Below are positions 35,209 to 44,525 of a stretch of 64,000 nt of DNA, piece after piece. The stretch is from Agrobacterium vitis. GTDB taxonomy: Bacteria > Pseudomonadota > Alphaproteobacteria > Rhizobiales > Rhizobiaceae. The stretch is from positions 124,001-188,000 of the forward strand of contig NZ_CP146244.1 of assembly GCF_037039395.1 (NCBI RefSeq). The letters run 5' to 3'. The notes under the pieces were generated by a model. It searched no databases, was not told the DNA's origin, and saw only the letters and a list, made by a program, of their open reading frames with translations. Positions within the stretch are counted from its first letter, which is position 1. Each line of letters starts with the position of its first letter. The translations under genes were made by a program, and so were the position numbers.

Positions 35209-37011
35209 CTACCGGCTATGCCACAGAACCGCCGCTTCGCCAGCGAGTTGCCGCGCCTTTGCCAGTGTCTCGACATCGGTGGCAGGGGGCGTTTTACCAA
35301 GGTATCGATCCGGTGCATGGAAGGCAATTTCGGCTTCCGTGCTGGCAATTCCGGCAGCGCGACGCGTGAGGGCGATCTGTGCCGTGTCGCCGCGTTCGGC
35401 GGCATCGCGGTAAGCGCGATTGGCCTTCAGCGCCTGGGCTGCGAGTTCAGACATGGACGGCGCCTTATCTGGCCAGACGAGGAAGGTGACAATGATTGCC
35501 GCGAGACTGCCGATGATATTGTCGAGCATTCGCGCCGATGCGATGCCAGCGCCGGGATGCAGCATGTCCGTGGTGAGAACAAACAGCATCGTCAGCACGG
35601 TGACGAACAGCGTATAGCTGACGGAGCGCAGGGCAATGGTTGCCGCCGCGAGGGGAATGATGATGGCGGTGAGCAGCCCTGATGCCGGTATGCCGGTCAG
35701 TAACGCCAGAGCCAAGGCGCTCCCCACAACCGAGCCGACGATACGCTCCAGCGCCCGGCTCCAGCTCATCCGCCGATCCGGCTGCAAGACCACGACGACC
35801 GCCATGGCTGCCCAATAGGGATAGTTCAAGGCCAGCAGATGGGCGGCGACGGTGACAACGGTCACGCCTACGGCGCTGCGAACCGCGCCACGCAAAAAAT
35901 GCTGTCGCTGCCGGGCCTGTGCCATCTTGTCCAAAGCGGCCTGTTCTGGTCCCGCCGCTTCCACAATGTCCGGTGCGGCTTTCCATTGGAGCGCTGTTGC
36001 AATGCTCCGCACGGCGCCTGCGACGGGGTCATGGCGGTCCGAAACGCTTTTTTCCAGCACTGAAAGCCGGTTTTGCAGCTCGGCCATTGGCTCCGTATGC
36101 AGGGTGAGATTTTGGGCCGCCGCAACCAGGCTCGGCTGGATGACCTCGGCGCAAAGCTTGCCGATATCTGCCTGCCGCTCGGAGGTACGCAGATGGTCAA
36201 GGGCCAGAAGCGCGTGAAAAATATCGTCTGCCGCCAGAAGCGCGACATGGAGGGCGGTCTTGTCGCTCTGCTCCGAGGGGCGTGCTGCCCGCGCAAGATG
36301 AGACCGTGCCCGCTCCATAGCATTGCGCACGGCGCGTCGATGCTGGCTGCTCTTGAAGGTCCAGACTTGCGTGGCTCCGGGCTGAGATATGGTGTCGAGA
36401 TCAAGCGTCATATCGGCCAGGCGGGCGTAAACGGCGGAAATGGCGCGCCGGGCCGGGCGCCAGGCATTTGTTGGCCAGAGGACAGTCAGCACTAGCGCGG
36501 CCCAGACGCTGCCAGCCAGAAAAGAACAGGCGAGCAGAGCCGCTTGCGGCGCCGTGTGAGGATAACCCGCCGCCACAACCCCAACCACGCCAAGGAGTGT
36601 GGCGACAAGCGGCACGACAGGCCAGCGCACCGGCAGCAATGCGGTCAAGCCGACGAGAATTGAGCCGGCGGCTAGCCCTGCTATGGACCCGAAGCCCGCA
36701 AGCCAGGATGCGAGGAAAGCCGTGAGGCTGCCAAGCAGCGCGAAGGTCGCCAGCATCCGCCGCTGGAACCGTTTTTCGCCGCCGGTATCGGCCAGGCAGG
36801 TCCAGAAAGCCGCAAAAATCGACCAGCCAAATTGGCTTTGCCCTGCCGCGACGATGAGGACGGGAACGCCGACGATAAAGGCGGAGCGCAGGCCATCGAT
36901 GATGTCGAGATGCTCAGGCGTCAACCCGATTGCACGCAGTTCCAGCCAGCGCGCAATGCGTCGCACCCAATGTCCTGAAGGGCGGCGTGGTGTTTCAGTC
37001 TCTGATGTCAT
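35209..37011 (-). CDS. FUSC-family membrane transporter (fusaric acid resistance type)
   Basis: A 600-residue inner-membrane protein with the two-part FUSC layout. A hydrophobic block of about six helices (residues 25-180) is followed by a long soluble helical region, then a second hydrophobic block (about 390-520) beginning HLLALNYPYWAAMAVVVVLQ with PDRRMSWSRALERIVGSVVG, the FUSC signature. Such proteins export aromatic acids and related compounds, some with a membrane-fusion partner; none is encoded here. The ATG at 37011 is preferred over one eight codons upstream, but neither has a strong ribosome site. It lies upstream of kdp on the same strand with a 156-base gap. Confidence 0.85.
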   Translation of the reverse strand: MTSETETPRRPSGHWVRRIARWLELRAIGLTPEHLDIIDGLRSAFIVGVPVLIVAAGQSQFGWSIFAAFWTCLADTGGEKRFQRRMLATFALLGSLTAFLASWLAGFGSIAGLAAGSILVGLTALLPVRWPVVPLVATLLGVVGVVAAGYPHTAPQAALLACSFLAGSVWAALVLTVLWPTNAWRPARRAISAVYARLADMTLDLDTISQPGATQVWTFKSSQHRRAVRNAMERARSHLARAARPSEQSDKTALHVALLAADDIFHALLALDHLRTSERQADIGKLCAEVIQPSLVAAAQNLTLHTEPMAELQNRLSVLEKSVSDRHDPVAGAVRSIATALQWKAAPDIVEAAGPEQAALDKMAQARQRQHFLRGAVRSAVGVTVVTVAAHLLALNYPYWAAMAVVVVLQPDRRMSWSRALERIVGSVVGSALALALLTGIPASGLLTAIIIPLAAATIALRSVSYTLFVTVLTMLFVLTTDMLHPGAGIASARMLDNIIGSLAAIIVTFLVWPDKAPSMSELAAQALKANRAYRDAAERGDTAQIALTRRAAGIASTEAEIAFHAPDRYLGKTPPATDVETLAKARQLAGEAAVLWHSR

Positions 37012-37406
37012 CGCCAAGCCAAGGACAGTTTTCACGATTTTTAGTCGCCCCGTTTAACATTTCTGATAGCATTTCCAAATGGATGCTGATGGGGAATTCT
37101 ATCAAAGTCAGAGGCCCGATACCTCAGGCGAGTTTGCATGACACATGTGTCGAAGACTGATGTCTGCTGCACCGCACAAAACCGTTCCGGGTGCCGTATT
37201 CAGTGATTATGATTGTATTGTGATGGTGAATCTCGCTTTGGTTGCGTTTTGGGTTTGTTGACCTTAGCTGTTTTCATCCGATGTTCCCTAAGGTCATCCT
37301 GGTTGCACGGGGCCTGATATAACTCTATCTCTTGGCTCTCACTGCCATCCGGCAGCCGGTTGAACAGCCCTGTTTTGGGCATCCATAATGTCTCGAAAGC
37401 AATGCC
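37012..37406. other. Intergenic region between FUSC gene and recQ
   Basis: This stretch of nearly 400 bases separates divergent genes. I see no coding region of credible composition, no repeat and no clear promoter; TTGACC at 37258 has no good -10 partner. A 60-codon minus-strand frame at 37200-37382 lacks a ribosome site and has a biased, low-complexity tail. Confidence 0.5.
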
Positions 37407-39263
37407 ATGCCGTCAAGCCAGCCCCGCTACGAACCGACATTCGATAATGGCGAAAGACATCCGCTGTCCATCCTGAAGCGGGTCTATGGCTATCCGGCTT
37501 TTCGCGGCAAGCAGGCTGAGGTGGTTCAGCAGGTGGTGTCCGGCGGTGATGCGGTCGTGCTGTTTCCGACCGGTGCCGGTAAATCCCTGTGCTTCCAGAT
37601 CCCGGCCCTGTGCCGCGATGGGGTCGGCGTGGTGGTGTCGCCACTGATTGCTCTGATGCGTGACCAGGTCGAGGCGCTGAAGCAAGTGGGGGTGCGGGCG
37701 GCGGCGCTGAATTCCTCGCTGTCGCGGGAAGAGTTCGTCGAGGTGCGGCGCGCCATTGCCGAAGGCACGCTCGATCTGCTGTATGTCACGCCTGAGCGGA
37801 TCGTCACGCCTGCCTTCAAGGATGTGATCGGCTCTGCGAAGATTGCTTTGTTTGCCATAGACGAGGCCCATTGCGTCTCTCAATGGGGCCATGATTTCCG
37901 CCCGGAATATCGGGAACTGGGCAAGCTTGCCGAGGCCTATCCCGGCGTGCCACGCATGGCGCTGACGGCGACCGCTGATCCTCACACACGCGATGATATT
38001 ATCGACAAGCTCGGCCTGCAAGCGGCCAAGGTGTTCACCACCTCCTTCGACCGGCCCAATATTGCCTATGAAATCGTCGAGCGCGATCAGCCCCGCCAGC
38101 AGCTCCTGCGGTTTCTTGCCCGTCATGAAGGCGAGAGCGGCATTGTCTATTGCCTGTCGCGCGCCAAGGTGGAGGAAACGGCGGAATGGCTCAATACCCA
38201 AGGGGTGAGGTCGCTTGCCTATCACGCCGGTATGGACCGGGTGCTGCGCGATGCGAATCAGGATGCCTTCCTGAAAGAGGAAAACCTTTGCCTGGTCGCG
38301 ACCGTCGCCTTCGGCATGGGCATCGACAAACCGAATGTCCGCTATGTGGCGCATCTCGATCTACCAGGCTCTGTCGAGGCCTATTACCAGGAAACCGGGC
38401 GGGCCGGGCGCGATGGGCTGCCATCGGATGTATGGATGGCCTATGGTATGGCGGATGTCATCCAGCGCGGGCGGATGATCGATGGCGGCACCTCGGCTGA
38501 GGAGGTGAAGCGGGTCGAGCGTGCCAAGTTGAACGCGCTGCTGGCGATTTGCGAGACCCCCGGCTGCCGCCGCCAGGCGATCCTTGCGCATTTCGGCGAA
38601 GTACATCCCGGTTCCTGCGGCAATTGCGACACCTGCCTGAAGCCGGTGGAAACCTGGGATGGGACTGACGCGGCGATCAAGGCGCTGGCGGCGATTTACC
38701 GGACCGGGGAGCGTTTCGGCACCGGGCATGTCATCGATGTGCTGTTGGGGAATGAGAACGACAAGACGGTCCGTTTTGGCCATGTTGACATGCCGGTTTT
38801 CGGTGCGGGCAAGGATCTGCCGTTGAAAACCTGGCAATCGGTATTCCGGCAATTGCTGGCCGCCGGTCTGCTCCGGGTCGATCATGACGCTTTCGGCGCG
38901 TTGAAACTGGAGCCGGACGCCCGCGCCGTTTTCAAGCGGGAGCGTGAAGTGCGGTTCCGCAAGGACCGCCCGACCAAGGGCAAGGCGGCGCGCAATGCTT
39001 CGCCCGCTGCCGCAAAGGCGAAATCTGCGCTGGAGGGTGCCGATATGGAATTGTTCGAGGCGCTAAGGGCGGCGCGAATGGCGATTGCCAAGGACCTTTC
39101 CGTGCCGCCTTATGTGGTTTTCCCGGATACCACGTTGATTGCCTTTGCAATGGAAAGGCCGGATAGCCGGGAGGCGTTGCTGGGTATTTCCGGCGTCGGA
39201 CAATCGAAGCTGGAACGGTATGGCGACGCTTTCCTGGAGGTTATCCAGGCGCATGAGCGATGA
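37407..39263 (+). CDS. recQ: RecQ, ATP-dependent 3'-5' DNA helicase
   Basis: RecQ unwinds DNA in recombinational repair and replication-fork restart. The 618-residue protein has Walker A PTGAGKS (residues 54-60), DEAH (152-155) and helicase motif [13 protein letters not shown] zinc site follows: C387, then C404, C407 and C410 in CGNCDTC. After a winged-helix region comes a C-terminal HRDC domain (about 540-615, with [16 protein letters not shown]). This is the complete classic RecQ set. The gene is followed by an FAD monooxygenase only 15 bases downstream. Confidence 0.96.
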   Translation: MPSSQPRYEPTFDNGERHPLSILKRVYGYPAFRGKQAEVVQQVVSGGDAVVLFPTGAGKSLCFQIPALCRDGVGVVVSPLIALMRDQVEALKQVGVRAAALNSSLSREEFVEVRRAIAEGTLDLLYVTPERIVTPAFKDVIGSAKIALFAIDEAHCVSQWGHDFRPEYRELGKLAEAYPGVPRMALTATADPHTRDDIIDKLGLQAAKVFTTSFDRPNIAYEIVERDQPRQQLLRFLARHEGESGIVYCLSRAKVEETAEWLNTQGVRSLAYHAGMDRVLRDANQDAFLKEENLCLVATVAFGMGIDKPNVRYVAHLDLPGSVEAYYQETGRAGRDGLPSDVWMAYGMADVIQRGRMIDGGTSAEEVKRVERAKLNALLAICETPGCRRQAILAHFGEVHPGSCGNCDTCLKPVETWDGTDAAIKALAAIYRTGERFGTGHVIDVLLGNENDKTVRFGHVDMPVFGAGKDLPLKTWQSVFRQLLAAGLLRVDHDAFGALKLEPDARAVFKREREVRFRKDRPTKGKAARNASPAAAKAKSALEGADMELFEALRAARMAIAKDLSVPPYVVFPDTTLIAFAMERPDSREALLGISGVGQSKLERYGDAFLEVIQAHER

Positions 39264-39278
39264 TAAGAGGCATGGATC

Positions 39279-40544
39279 ATGAATGAACAGGAAGACCTTG
39301 CCTCTGTTTTCCCCATGGCGGAAAAGATCGAATGCGATTGCGCCATTGTCGGTGCCGGGCCTGCCGGATTGATGCTCGGCCTTTTGCTGGCCCGCGCCGG
39401 GGCTAATGTCACGGTAGTTGAAAAGCACGGCGATTTCCTGCGCGATTTTCGCGGCGACACATTGCATCCCTCCACACTGGAAGTGATGCATGAGCTTGGC
39501 CTGCTGGAAGATTTGTTGAAACTGCCGCATGTGCAGGCGCCGACTTTGCATGCGGAAATCGGCGGGCGCGATGTAACGATGGCTGATTTCTCCCGGTTGC
39601 CGACCCGATGCCGGTTCATCGCCTTCATGCCGCAATGGGATTTTCTCGACTTTCTCGCCCGTGAAGCGGGGAAATACGCCAATTTTCGGCTGTTGATGAA
39701 TGCCAGGGTGGAGACATTGCTGGAAGATCTGAATGGGGTGACCGGCTTGACAGCTTCCACCCCGCAAGGGCTGGTGACGCTGCGATCCCGGCTGGTGGTC
39801 GGTGCCGATGGGCGCCATTCCGTGACCCGCGCCAAGGCGGGCCTGGAGGTGGAAAGCTTTGGCAGTCCAAGCGATGTGCTGTGGTTCAAGCTGTCGCATC
39901 AGCCGCAAGATCCGCCCTATACGATGGGTCATGGCGGCCCAAGGCAGGGTTTCGTGATGATTGATCGCGGCGACTATTGGCAATGCGGCTATATCGTCCG
40001 CAAGGGCAGTTTCGATACGGTCAAAGCCAAGGGGATTGATGCCTTCCGTCAGGCCGCTGCCGAGGTTTCACCCCTGCCGCCGGAGCGAATGGAGGAAATC
40101 ACCTCCTTTGACGATCTCTATCTTCTCAGCATCCGCATCGACCGCCTGAAACGCTGGTGGAAGCCGGGACTGATCTGCATTGGCGATGCGGCCCACGCCA
40201 TGTCGCCGATTGGCGGTGTCGGCGTCAATCTGGCCATTCAGGATGCCGTGGCCGCAGCTAATCGGCTGGCAAAACCTTTGCTATCAGGCGAGCCGCTGGA
40301 GGCCCATCTTGCCGCCATCGAGAAGCGACGCCTATTTCCAACCAAGGCGACGCAGAAACTGCAACTGATGATGCGCCGCAAGCCGAAGGCCGAGGATGAG
40401 ACGGTGGCGAACGAAGCACCGGCCAAGCCCTCCGGTCCGCCTGCGTTCCTGAAGACCATTGCCCGCTGGCCGCTGCTTGCGCATATTGCCGGGCGGTTGA
40501 TCGGCCTTGGCTTCAGACCGGAACATGTCCGGCCCTTGAAATAG
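39279..40544 (+). CDS. FAD-dependent monooxygenase (PF01494 type)
   Basis: A 421-residue flavoprotein of the para-hydroxybenzoate-hydroxylase class. The N-terminal nucleotide-binding motif is CAIVGAGPAGLMLGLLLARAG (GAGPAG at residues 25-30), and the second FAD motif GDAAHAMSPIGGVGVNLAIQ begins at residue 302. A DG motif occurs in VGADGRHSVTRAKAG. Members hydroxylate aromatic rings or other small molecules with NAD(P)H and oxygen. The substrate cannot be read from sequence. It follows recQ by 15 bases, which suggests co-transcription but gives no functional clue. Confidence 0.85.
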   Translation: MNEQEDLASVFPMAEKIECDCAIVGAGPAGLMLGLLLARAGANVTVVEKHGDFLRDFRGDTLHPSTLEVMHELGLLEDLLKLPHVQAPTLHAEIGGRDVTMADFSRLPTRCRFIAFMPQWDFLDFLAREAGKYANFRLLMNARVETLLEDLNGVTGLTASTPQGLVTLRSRLVVGADGRHSVTRAKAGLEVESFGSPSDVLWFKLSHQPQDPPYTMGHGGPRQGFVMIDRGDYWQCGYIVRKGSFDTVKAKGIDAFRQAAAEVSPLPPERMEEITSFDDLYLLSIRIDRLKRWWKPGLICIGDAAHAMSPIGGVGVNLAIQDAVAAANRLAKPLLSGEPLEAHLAAIEKRRLFPTKATQKLQLMMRRKPKAEDETVANEAPAKPSGPPAFLKTIARWPLLAHIAGRLIGLGFRPEHVRPLK

Positions 40545-40545
40545 A

Positions 40546-40589
40546 GTTTGTCAGGGAAAGTGGGAACCGGTTTTCCCGAAAAGACAAAC
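40546..40589. repeat. Rhizobial-type intergenic hairpin element
   Basis: An imperfect palindrome between two convergent genes: GTTTGTC ... GACAAAC at the ends, with GGGAAA ... TTTCCC inside and the core AGTGGGAACCGGTTTTCCCG. This core is very like the AGTGGGAACCGGTTTTC elements that I recall being scattered between genes throughout Rhizobiaceae genomes. It probably also serves as a terminator for both neighbours. Only one copy was noticed in this window. Confidence 0.6.
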
Positions 40590-40615
40590 GAAAACAAAAG
40601 AAGCTAGAGCCTTGT

Positions 40616-41881
40616 TTATCCAGCCCGACCGGCAGCATAGCGGCTGAGCGCCAGATCAGCATTGTCGATCTCGGTCTGGCGGCCACTGACGATGTCGCTG
40701 AGCAACCGGCCGGAACCGCAGCTCATCGTCCAGCCCAGTGTGCCGTGGCCGCTGTTGATATAGAGATTGCTGATGCCGGTTGCGCCGATCACTGGCGTGC
40801 CATCCGGCGTCATCGGGCGAAGGCCGGACCAGAAATCGGCCCGGTCCATGTCGCCGCCGGGAAAAAGATCAGTGACGGAATGTTCGAGCGTGCGGCGGCG
40901 CGCAACACCCAGATCATTGGTGTAGCCGGAAATTTCCGCCATGCCGCCCACCCGTATCCGGTCGCCCAGCCGGGTAATGGCGATCTTGTAGGTCTCGTCC
41001 ATCACGGTGGATTCGGGGGATTTCGATGGGTCGACAATCGGGATGGTCAGCGAGTAGCCCTTGACCGGATAGACCGGCAGCGTGATGCCGAGCGGCTTCA
41101 GCAGCAGCGGCGAATAGCTGCCGAGTGCCACGACATAGGCGTCGGCGGTTTCGGTTCCCCTGTCGGTGACGACGCCGGTGACCTTGCCACCCGATACCAC
41201 TAGCCGCTCTATGGTGCGGCCATAGTCGAACACCACGCCAAGCGAGGCGGCTTTCTCACTGAGCTGGTTGGTGAATTTGAAACAGTCTCCCGTCTCATCC
41301 TTCGGTGTCAACAAACCGCCAACAATCTTGTGGCGGGCTGCTGCAAGCGCTGGCTCGACCTTGATACAGGCTTCGCGGTCCAGCACTTCATACGGAATAC
41401 CGTCTGCCGCCAGTGCTTTCACGTCTTTCGCCGAGGCATCCAGCTGCGCCTGGGTGCGAAACAGCTGCAAAGTCCCCTGCATGCGCTGGTCATAGTCGAT
41501 ATTGGTCTCGGAGCGCAGCTGCGCCAGCGCAATCCGGCTGTAATCAGCCAGCCGCAGCATCCGGCTTTTGTTGATCGCGTAGCGCCCGGAAGTACAGTTG
41601 GAGAGCATTTTCAGCATCCAACCCAGCATGGCGGCATCGATTTTTGGTCGCAGGATCAGCGGGGCATGTGCCATGAACAGCCATTTCAACGCCTTCTGCG
41701 GAATGCCCGGTGCCGCCCAGGGCGAGCAATAGCCGAAGGAGACTTCGCCCGCATTGGCAAAGCTGGTTTCCAGGGCCGGCCCCATCTGACGGTCGATGAC
41801 GGTTACTTCATGACCGGCTTTGGCGAGATAATAGGCACTGGTGACGCCGATCACGCCCGCGCCCAGAATGGTGACTTTCAT
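40616..41881 (-). CDS. dadA: DadA, D-amino acid dehydrogenase
   Basis: DadA oxidatively deaminates D-alanine and other D-amino acids to keto acids, passing electrons to the respiratory chain. The 421-residue protein starts with the FAD motif [20 protein letters not shown] (GAGVIG at residues 7-12). Family segments include [20 protein letters not shown], and near the end [20 protein letters not shown]. The gene is 17 bases downstream of the alanine racemase gene, giving the alr-dadA pair that converts L-alanine to pyruvate. An Lrp-type regulator gene is divergent from the pair. Confidence 0.93.
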   Translation of the reverse strand: MKVTILGAGVIGVTSAYYLAKAGHEVTVIDRQMGPALETSFANAGEVSFGYCSPWAAPGIPQKALKWLFMAHAPLILRPKIDAAMLGWMLKMLSNCTSGRYAINKSRMLRLADYSRIALAQLRSETNIDYDQRMQGTLQLFRTQAQLDASAKDVKALAADGIPYEVLDREACIKVEPALAAARHKIVGGLLTPKDETGDCFKFTNQLSEKAASLGVVFDYGRTIERLVVSGGKVTGVVTDRGTETADAYVVALGSYSPLLLKPLGITLPVYPVKGYSLTIPIVDPSKSPESTVMDETYKIAITRLGDRIRVGGMAEISGYTNDLGVARRRTLEHSVTDLFPGGDMDRADFWSGLRPMTPDGTPVIGATGISNLYINSGHGTLGWTMSCGSGRLLSDIVSGRQTEIDNADLALSRYAAGRAG

Positions 41882-41898
41882 GTTGTTCCCCAGTATTC

Positions 41899-43023
41899 TT
41901 ATGCGGAAATATAGTCGCGGTGATAGCGATGACCAAGGCTGGTCAGGATTTCATAGGCAATCGTACCCGCCGCTTGCGCCACATCTTCCAAGGTCTGATG
42001 CGGCCCGATGATTTCGACCAGACTGCCGAGTGTTAATACACCAGGTGGCAGGGCGGAAATATCGACCGTCATGCTGTCCATCGACACTCGCCCGACAATC
42101 GGCAAACGGATGTCGCCATAATAAGCGGCGCCCCGGTCGCTCAAGCAACGTGGCAGGCCATCCGCATAGCCAATGGCCAGGGTGGCCAGCCTGGTTTCCT
42201 TGGTGGCCACATAGGTCGCGCCGTAGCCGACGCAGGCCCCGGCTGGCACAGTTCGTGTCTGGATGACTTTCGCATCGACCCGCACCACTGGCTTCATGCG
42301 GCGTCCTGCCAGATCGCTGGGGACTGCGCCGTAAAGGGCAACGCCGGGGCGGACCAATGCGCCGTGAAACTGCTTGTCGATAAAGATGCCGCCTGAATTG
42401 GAAAAGCACAAGGGAATGCCTGGAAATTGCGTCAGTCGCTCGCGCATGACCGAAAATTGAGCGGCATTCTGGCTGCTGGCGCTGTCATCTGCTGAGGCGA
42501 GATGGCTCATGATGAAGCGGATGGAGAGGCCGGATAACAAGGTTGGGTTACCTGCAAGCACATTGGCTTCTTCCGGTGAAAAGCCAAGCCGTGACATGCC
42601 GGTATCGAATTGAAGGATCGCGGGGAGGGTCCGTCCAAACTCGCTCGCCGTATTCGACCAATTGGCAAGCTGTTGCAGCGAATTCAACACCGGTATGAAG
42701 CCGTTTGCCGCTGCAAATGGTTCTGCGCCCGGCTGTAGGCCGTTGAGAATGAACAGTTCGGCATCCCCGGGCAAATGTTGCCTTAGCCCGGCTGCTTCCT
42801 GTACATGCGCCACGAAGAATTTCCGGCATCCAGCCCTGTAGAGGGCAGGTGCGACGCGGGCGGCCCCAAGGCCATAGGCATCGGCCTTGACGACAGCGGA
42901 GGTTTCCGCCGGGGCGGCCTCAGCGGCCAATTGACGGTAATTGTCGGCAAGCGCATCGAGATCGATCACGAGTCGGGCGGAAAACGCATCGGCATTCAGG
43001 TCGTGGCTGATAGACATATCCAT
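41899..43023 (-). CDS. dadX: Alanine racemase (catabolic, DadX-like)
   Basis: This PLP enzyme interconverts L- and D-alanine. The 374-residue protein has the PLP lysine K46 in [11 protein letters not shown], and the catalytic tyrosine at about residue 267 in [12 protein letters not shown], with [12 protein letters not shown] following. Linkage to dadA and to an Lrp/AsnC regulator marks it as the catabolic isozyme that feeds DadA, rather than the cell-wall Alr, although only context separates the two. The ATG at 43023 has a GGGG run upstream; another ATG lies two codons inside. Confidence 0.92.
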   Translation of the reverse strand: MDMSISHDLNADAFSARLVIDLDALADNYRQLAAEAAPAETSAVVKADAYGLGAARVAPALYRAGCRKFFVAHVQEAAGLRQHLPGDAELFILNGLQPGAEPFAAANGFIPVLNSLQQLANWSNTASEFGRTLPAILQFDTGMSRLGFSPEEANVLAGNPTLLSGLSIRFIMSHLASADDSASSQNAAQFSVMRERLTQFPGIPLCFSNSGGIFIDKQFHGALVRPGVALYGAVPSDLAGRRMKPVVRVDAKVIQTRTVPAGACVGYGATYVATKETRLATLAIGYADGLPRCLSDRGAAYYGDIRLPIVGRVSMDSMTVDISALPPGVLTLGSLVEIIGPHQTLEDVAQAAGTIAYEILTSLGHRYHRDYISA

Positions 43024-43100
43024 AACTGTACCCCGTTTTCTTTCGATGATATTGAAACATTCGCGAAATTTCCGGGCGGTTTATCGGCAGCTATTGTGCT

Positions 43101-43129
43101 TTGCGAATTTTTGCGCAATTTTCTGCGAA
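43101..43129. promoter_or_regulatory. Candidate Lrp-type binding array between alr and lrp-like gene
   Basis: Three related half-sites lie about one helical turn apart: TTGCGAA (43101-43107), TTGCGCAA (43111-43118) and CTGCGAA (43123-43129), separated by T-rich spacers. A further TTCGCGAA is at 43060-43067. The spacing and AT-rich context suit wrapped binding by an Lrp/AsnC octamer controlling both divergent genes. Confidence 0.45.
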
Positions 43130-43147
43130 GAAAACGAGGATTGTTGC

Positions 43148-43615
43148 GTGAGCGGTATCGACGCCATCGACCGGGCCATTATGCGCCAATTGCAGCTGAA
43201 TGCGCGCATCAGCAATGCCAGTCTGGCTGCGGCTGTCGGGCTCTCCGCCTCGGCCTGCCTGCGGCGGGTCGCACTCCTTGAAAAGCAGGGTTATATCAGC
43301 GGCTATACCGCCATTCTCGGCAAGTCTGACAAAGACGATGGTATTGCCGTGATCATCAACATCACTCTTGATCGGCAGACAGAGGACCATCTCAACCGCT
43401 TTGAGGCGGCGATCCGGAAATATCCGGAAATCCAGGAATGTTTCCTGATGACCGGCGGATCCGATTACCTCTTGAAACTGGAAGTCGAAAGCGCCCATGA
43501 TTTTGAGCGAATCCATAAGGAAATCCTCGCCAAACTGCCGGGCGTGGCACGCATCCATTCCAGCTTTTCCATTCGTAATGTGCTGAAAACCCGCCATACC
43601 AAGCCGAAATCGTGA
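43148..43615 (+). CDS. Lrp/AsnC-family regulator of D-alanine catabolism (DadR-like)
   Basis: A 155-residue regulator with an N-terminal helix-turn-helix (about residues 3-60, DAIDRAIMRQLQLNARISNA and LAAAVGLSASACLRRVALLE) and a C-terminal RAM ligand-binding domain (about 70-145, including ECFLMTGGSDYLLKLEV). I take the GTG at 43148 as start: a GAGGA site lies nine bases upstream and the product begins right at the conserved IDAIDR segment; the frame remains open further upstream. It is divergent from alr-dadA, the arrangement of DadR/BkdR-type activators, so it probably responds to alanine. Confidence 0.9.
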   Translation: MSGIDAIDRAIMRQLQLNARISNASLAAAVGLSASACLRRVALLEKQGYISGYTAILGKSDKDDGIAVIINITLDRQTEDHLNRFEAAIRKYPEIQECFLMTGGSDYLLKLEVESAHDFERIHKEILAKLPGVARIHSSFSIRNVLKTRHTKPKS

Positions 43616-43630
43616 GGATTTCATTCCTGC

Positions 43631-43664
43631 TTGTCATTTTGGCTTTTGGTAGACCATAATACGG
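43631..43664 (+). promoter_or_regulatory. Promoter and probable GntR operator upstream of the GntR gene
   Basis: TTGTCA (43631-43636) and CATAAT (43655-43660), 18 bases apart, form a sigma-70-like promoter. The -10 lies inside TTGGTAGACCATAATACGG (43646-43664), which shares TTGG and the 10-base core ACCATAATAC with an element upstream of the next operon (44485-44504). This suggests autoregulation. Confidence 0.6.
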
Positions 43665-43697
43665 ATGAATTGACTGTTCTTTATGTGCAGTCTGGTT

Positions 43698-43729
43698 GCC
43701 GGGAAGGCTTAAGGCCGGGAAGGCTTAAG
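43698..43729 (+). repeat. Perfect 16-base tandem duplication before the GntR start codon
   Basis: GCCGGGAAGGCTTAAG occurs twice back to back (43698-43713 and 43714-43729), ending two bases before the ATG at 43732. Each copy contains GGGAAGG and AAGG, so the duplication gives two possible ribosome-binding segments. Confidence 0.9.
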
Positions 43730-43731
43730 GA

Positions 43732-44424
43732 ATGACAGAGACCATAAAGGTGGAACGCCCCACCAAGACGCTCAGGGAACTGGCGCTTGAAAAAGTCCGT
43801 GATGCGATCATCAGTGGCTATTTCAAGCCGGGTGACCGGCTGGTCGAGCGTGATCTTTGCGCACAGCTCGGGGTTAGCCGAACCGTTGTGCGGGAAGTGC
43901 TGCGGCATCTGGAGTCTGAGGGTCTGGTCAGCAATCCCCAAAGCAAGGGGCCGATGGTGGCACTGCTGGATGTCGATGAAGCCCGGCAGATCTATGAAAT
44001 CCGTGCGGCTTTGGAAGGCATGGCGGCACGGCTTTGCGCGGAGCGGGACGATCCGGCTATTGTGGTTGGCTTGTCAGAGGCGCTGGACGCCATCAAGGAC
44101 GCCTATGCCCGCCAGGACATGGCTGATGTCTTGAAGGAAACGACGCGATTTTACGAGACGCTGTTTACCCGGATCGACAGGCAGATCGCCTGGGGTGTTG
44201 TGCGGCAAATGACCGTGCGCATCAATCATCTGCGCTCGATGACCATCAAGACCGGTGGTCGGTCGACGGAGGGGCCAGCCCAGATGCAACGGATTGTCGA
44301 GGCGATCCGTAATGGCGATGGACCGGCCGCCGAGCAGGCGGCAATCGATCACGTGCAGCGTGCCTCTTCCATTGCCGTCGCTGTGCTTGCGCAGCAGGCC
44401 CGATCCGCCGTTGAGACTGAATAA
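43732..44424 (+). CDS. GntR-family regulator, FCD (FadR) subfamily
   Basis: A 230-residue regulator with an N-terminal GntR winged helix (about residues 14-75: LALEKVRDAIISGYFKPGDR, then LCAQLGVSRTVVREVLRHLE). The helical FCD effector domain (about 85-215) has D80 and a YEIRAALEGMAARLCAE segment typical of the fold. FCD regulators usually bind a carboxylic acid linked to the pathway they control. It lies 101 bases upstream of the catabolic operon and shares a promoter-overlapping DNA element with it, so it is probably the local repressor. The ligand is unknown. Confidence 0.93.
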   Translation: MTETIKVERPTKTLRELALEKVRDAIISGYFKPGDRLVERDLCAQLGVSRTVVREVLRHLESEGLVSNPQSKGPMVALLDVDEARQIYEIRAALEGMAARLCAERDDPAIVVGLSEALDAIKDAYARQDMADVLKETTRFYETLFTRIDRQIAWGVVRQMTVRINHLRSMTIKTGGRSTEGPAQMQRIVEAIRNGDGPAAEQAAIDHVQRASSIAVAVLAQQARSAVETE

Positions 44425-44468
44425 ATATATTCCCTAAAAGAAAAATTAATTCCTGTTCGACAAGTCGC

Positions 44469-44504
44469 TTGACTCTGAAATAGCTTGGCATACCATAATA
44501 CCAA
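44469..44504 (+). promoter_or_regulatory. Promoter and probable GntR operator of the catabolic operon
   Basis: TTGACT (44469-44474) and CATAAT (44494-44499) form a promoter with a rather long 19-base spacer. The -10 overlaps TTGGCATACCATAATACCAA (44485-44504), an inverted repeat whose arms TTGGCAT and ATACCAA differ at one position. It matches the element in front of the GntR gene over TTGG and the core ACCATAATAC. Confidence 0.65.
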
Positions 44505-44525
44505 CAGTGACATCAGAGGTAAGCC

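Noticed and set aside
37200..37382. Small minus-strand ORF in the recQ upstream gap
   Set aside because: No ribosome site, low-complexity Lys/Gln/Asn-rich end and no neighbour that would explain it.
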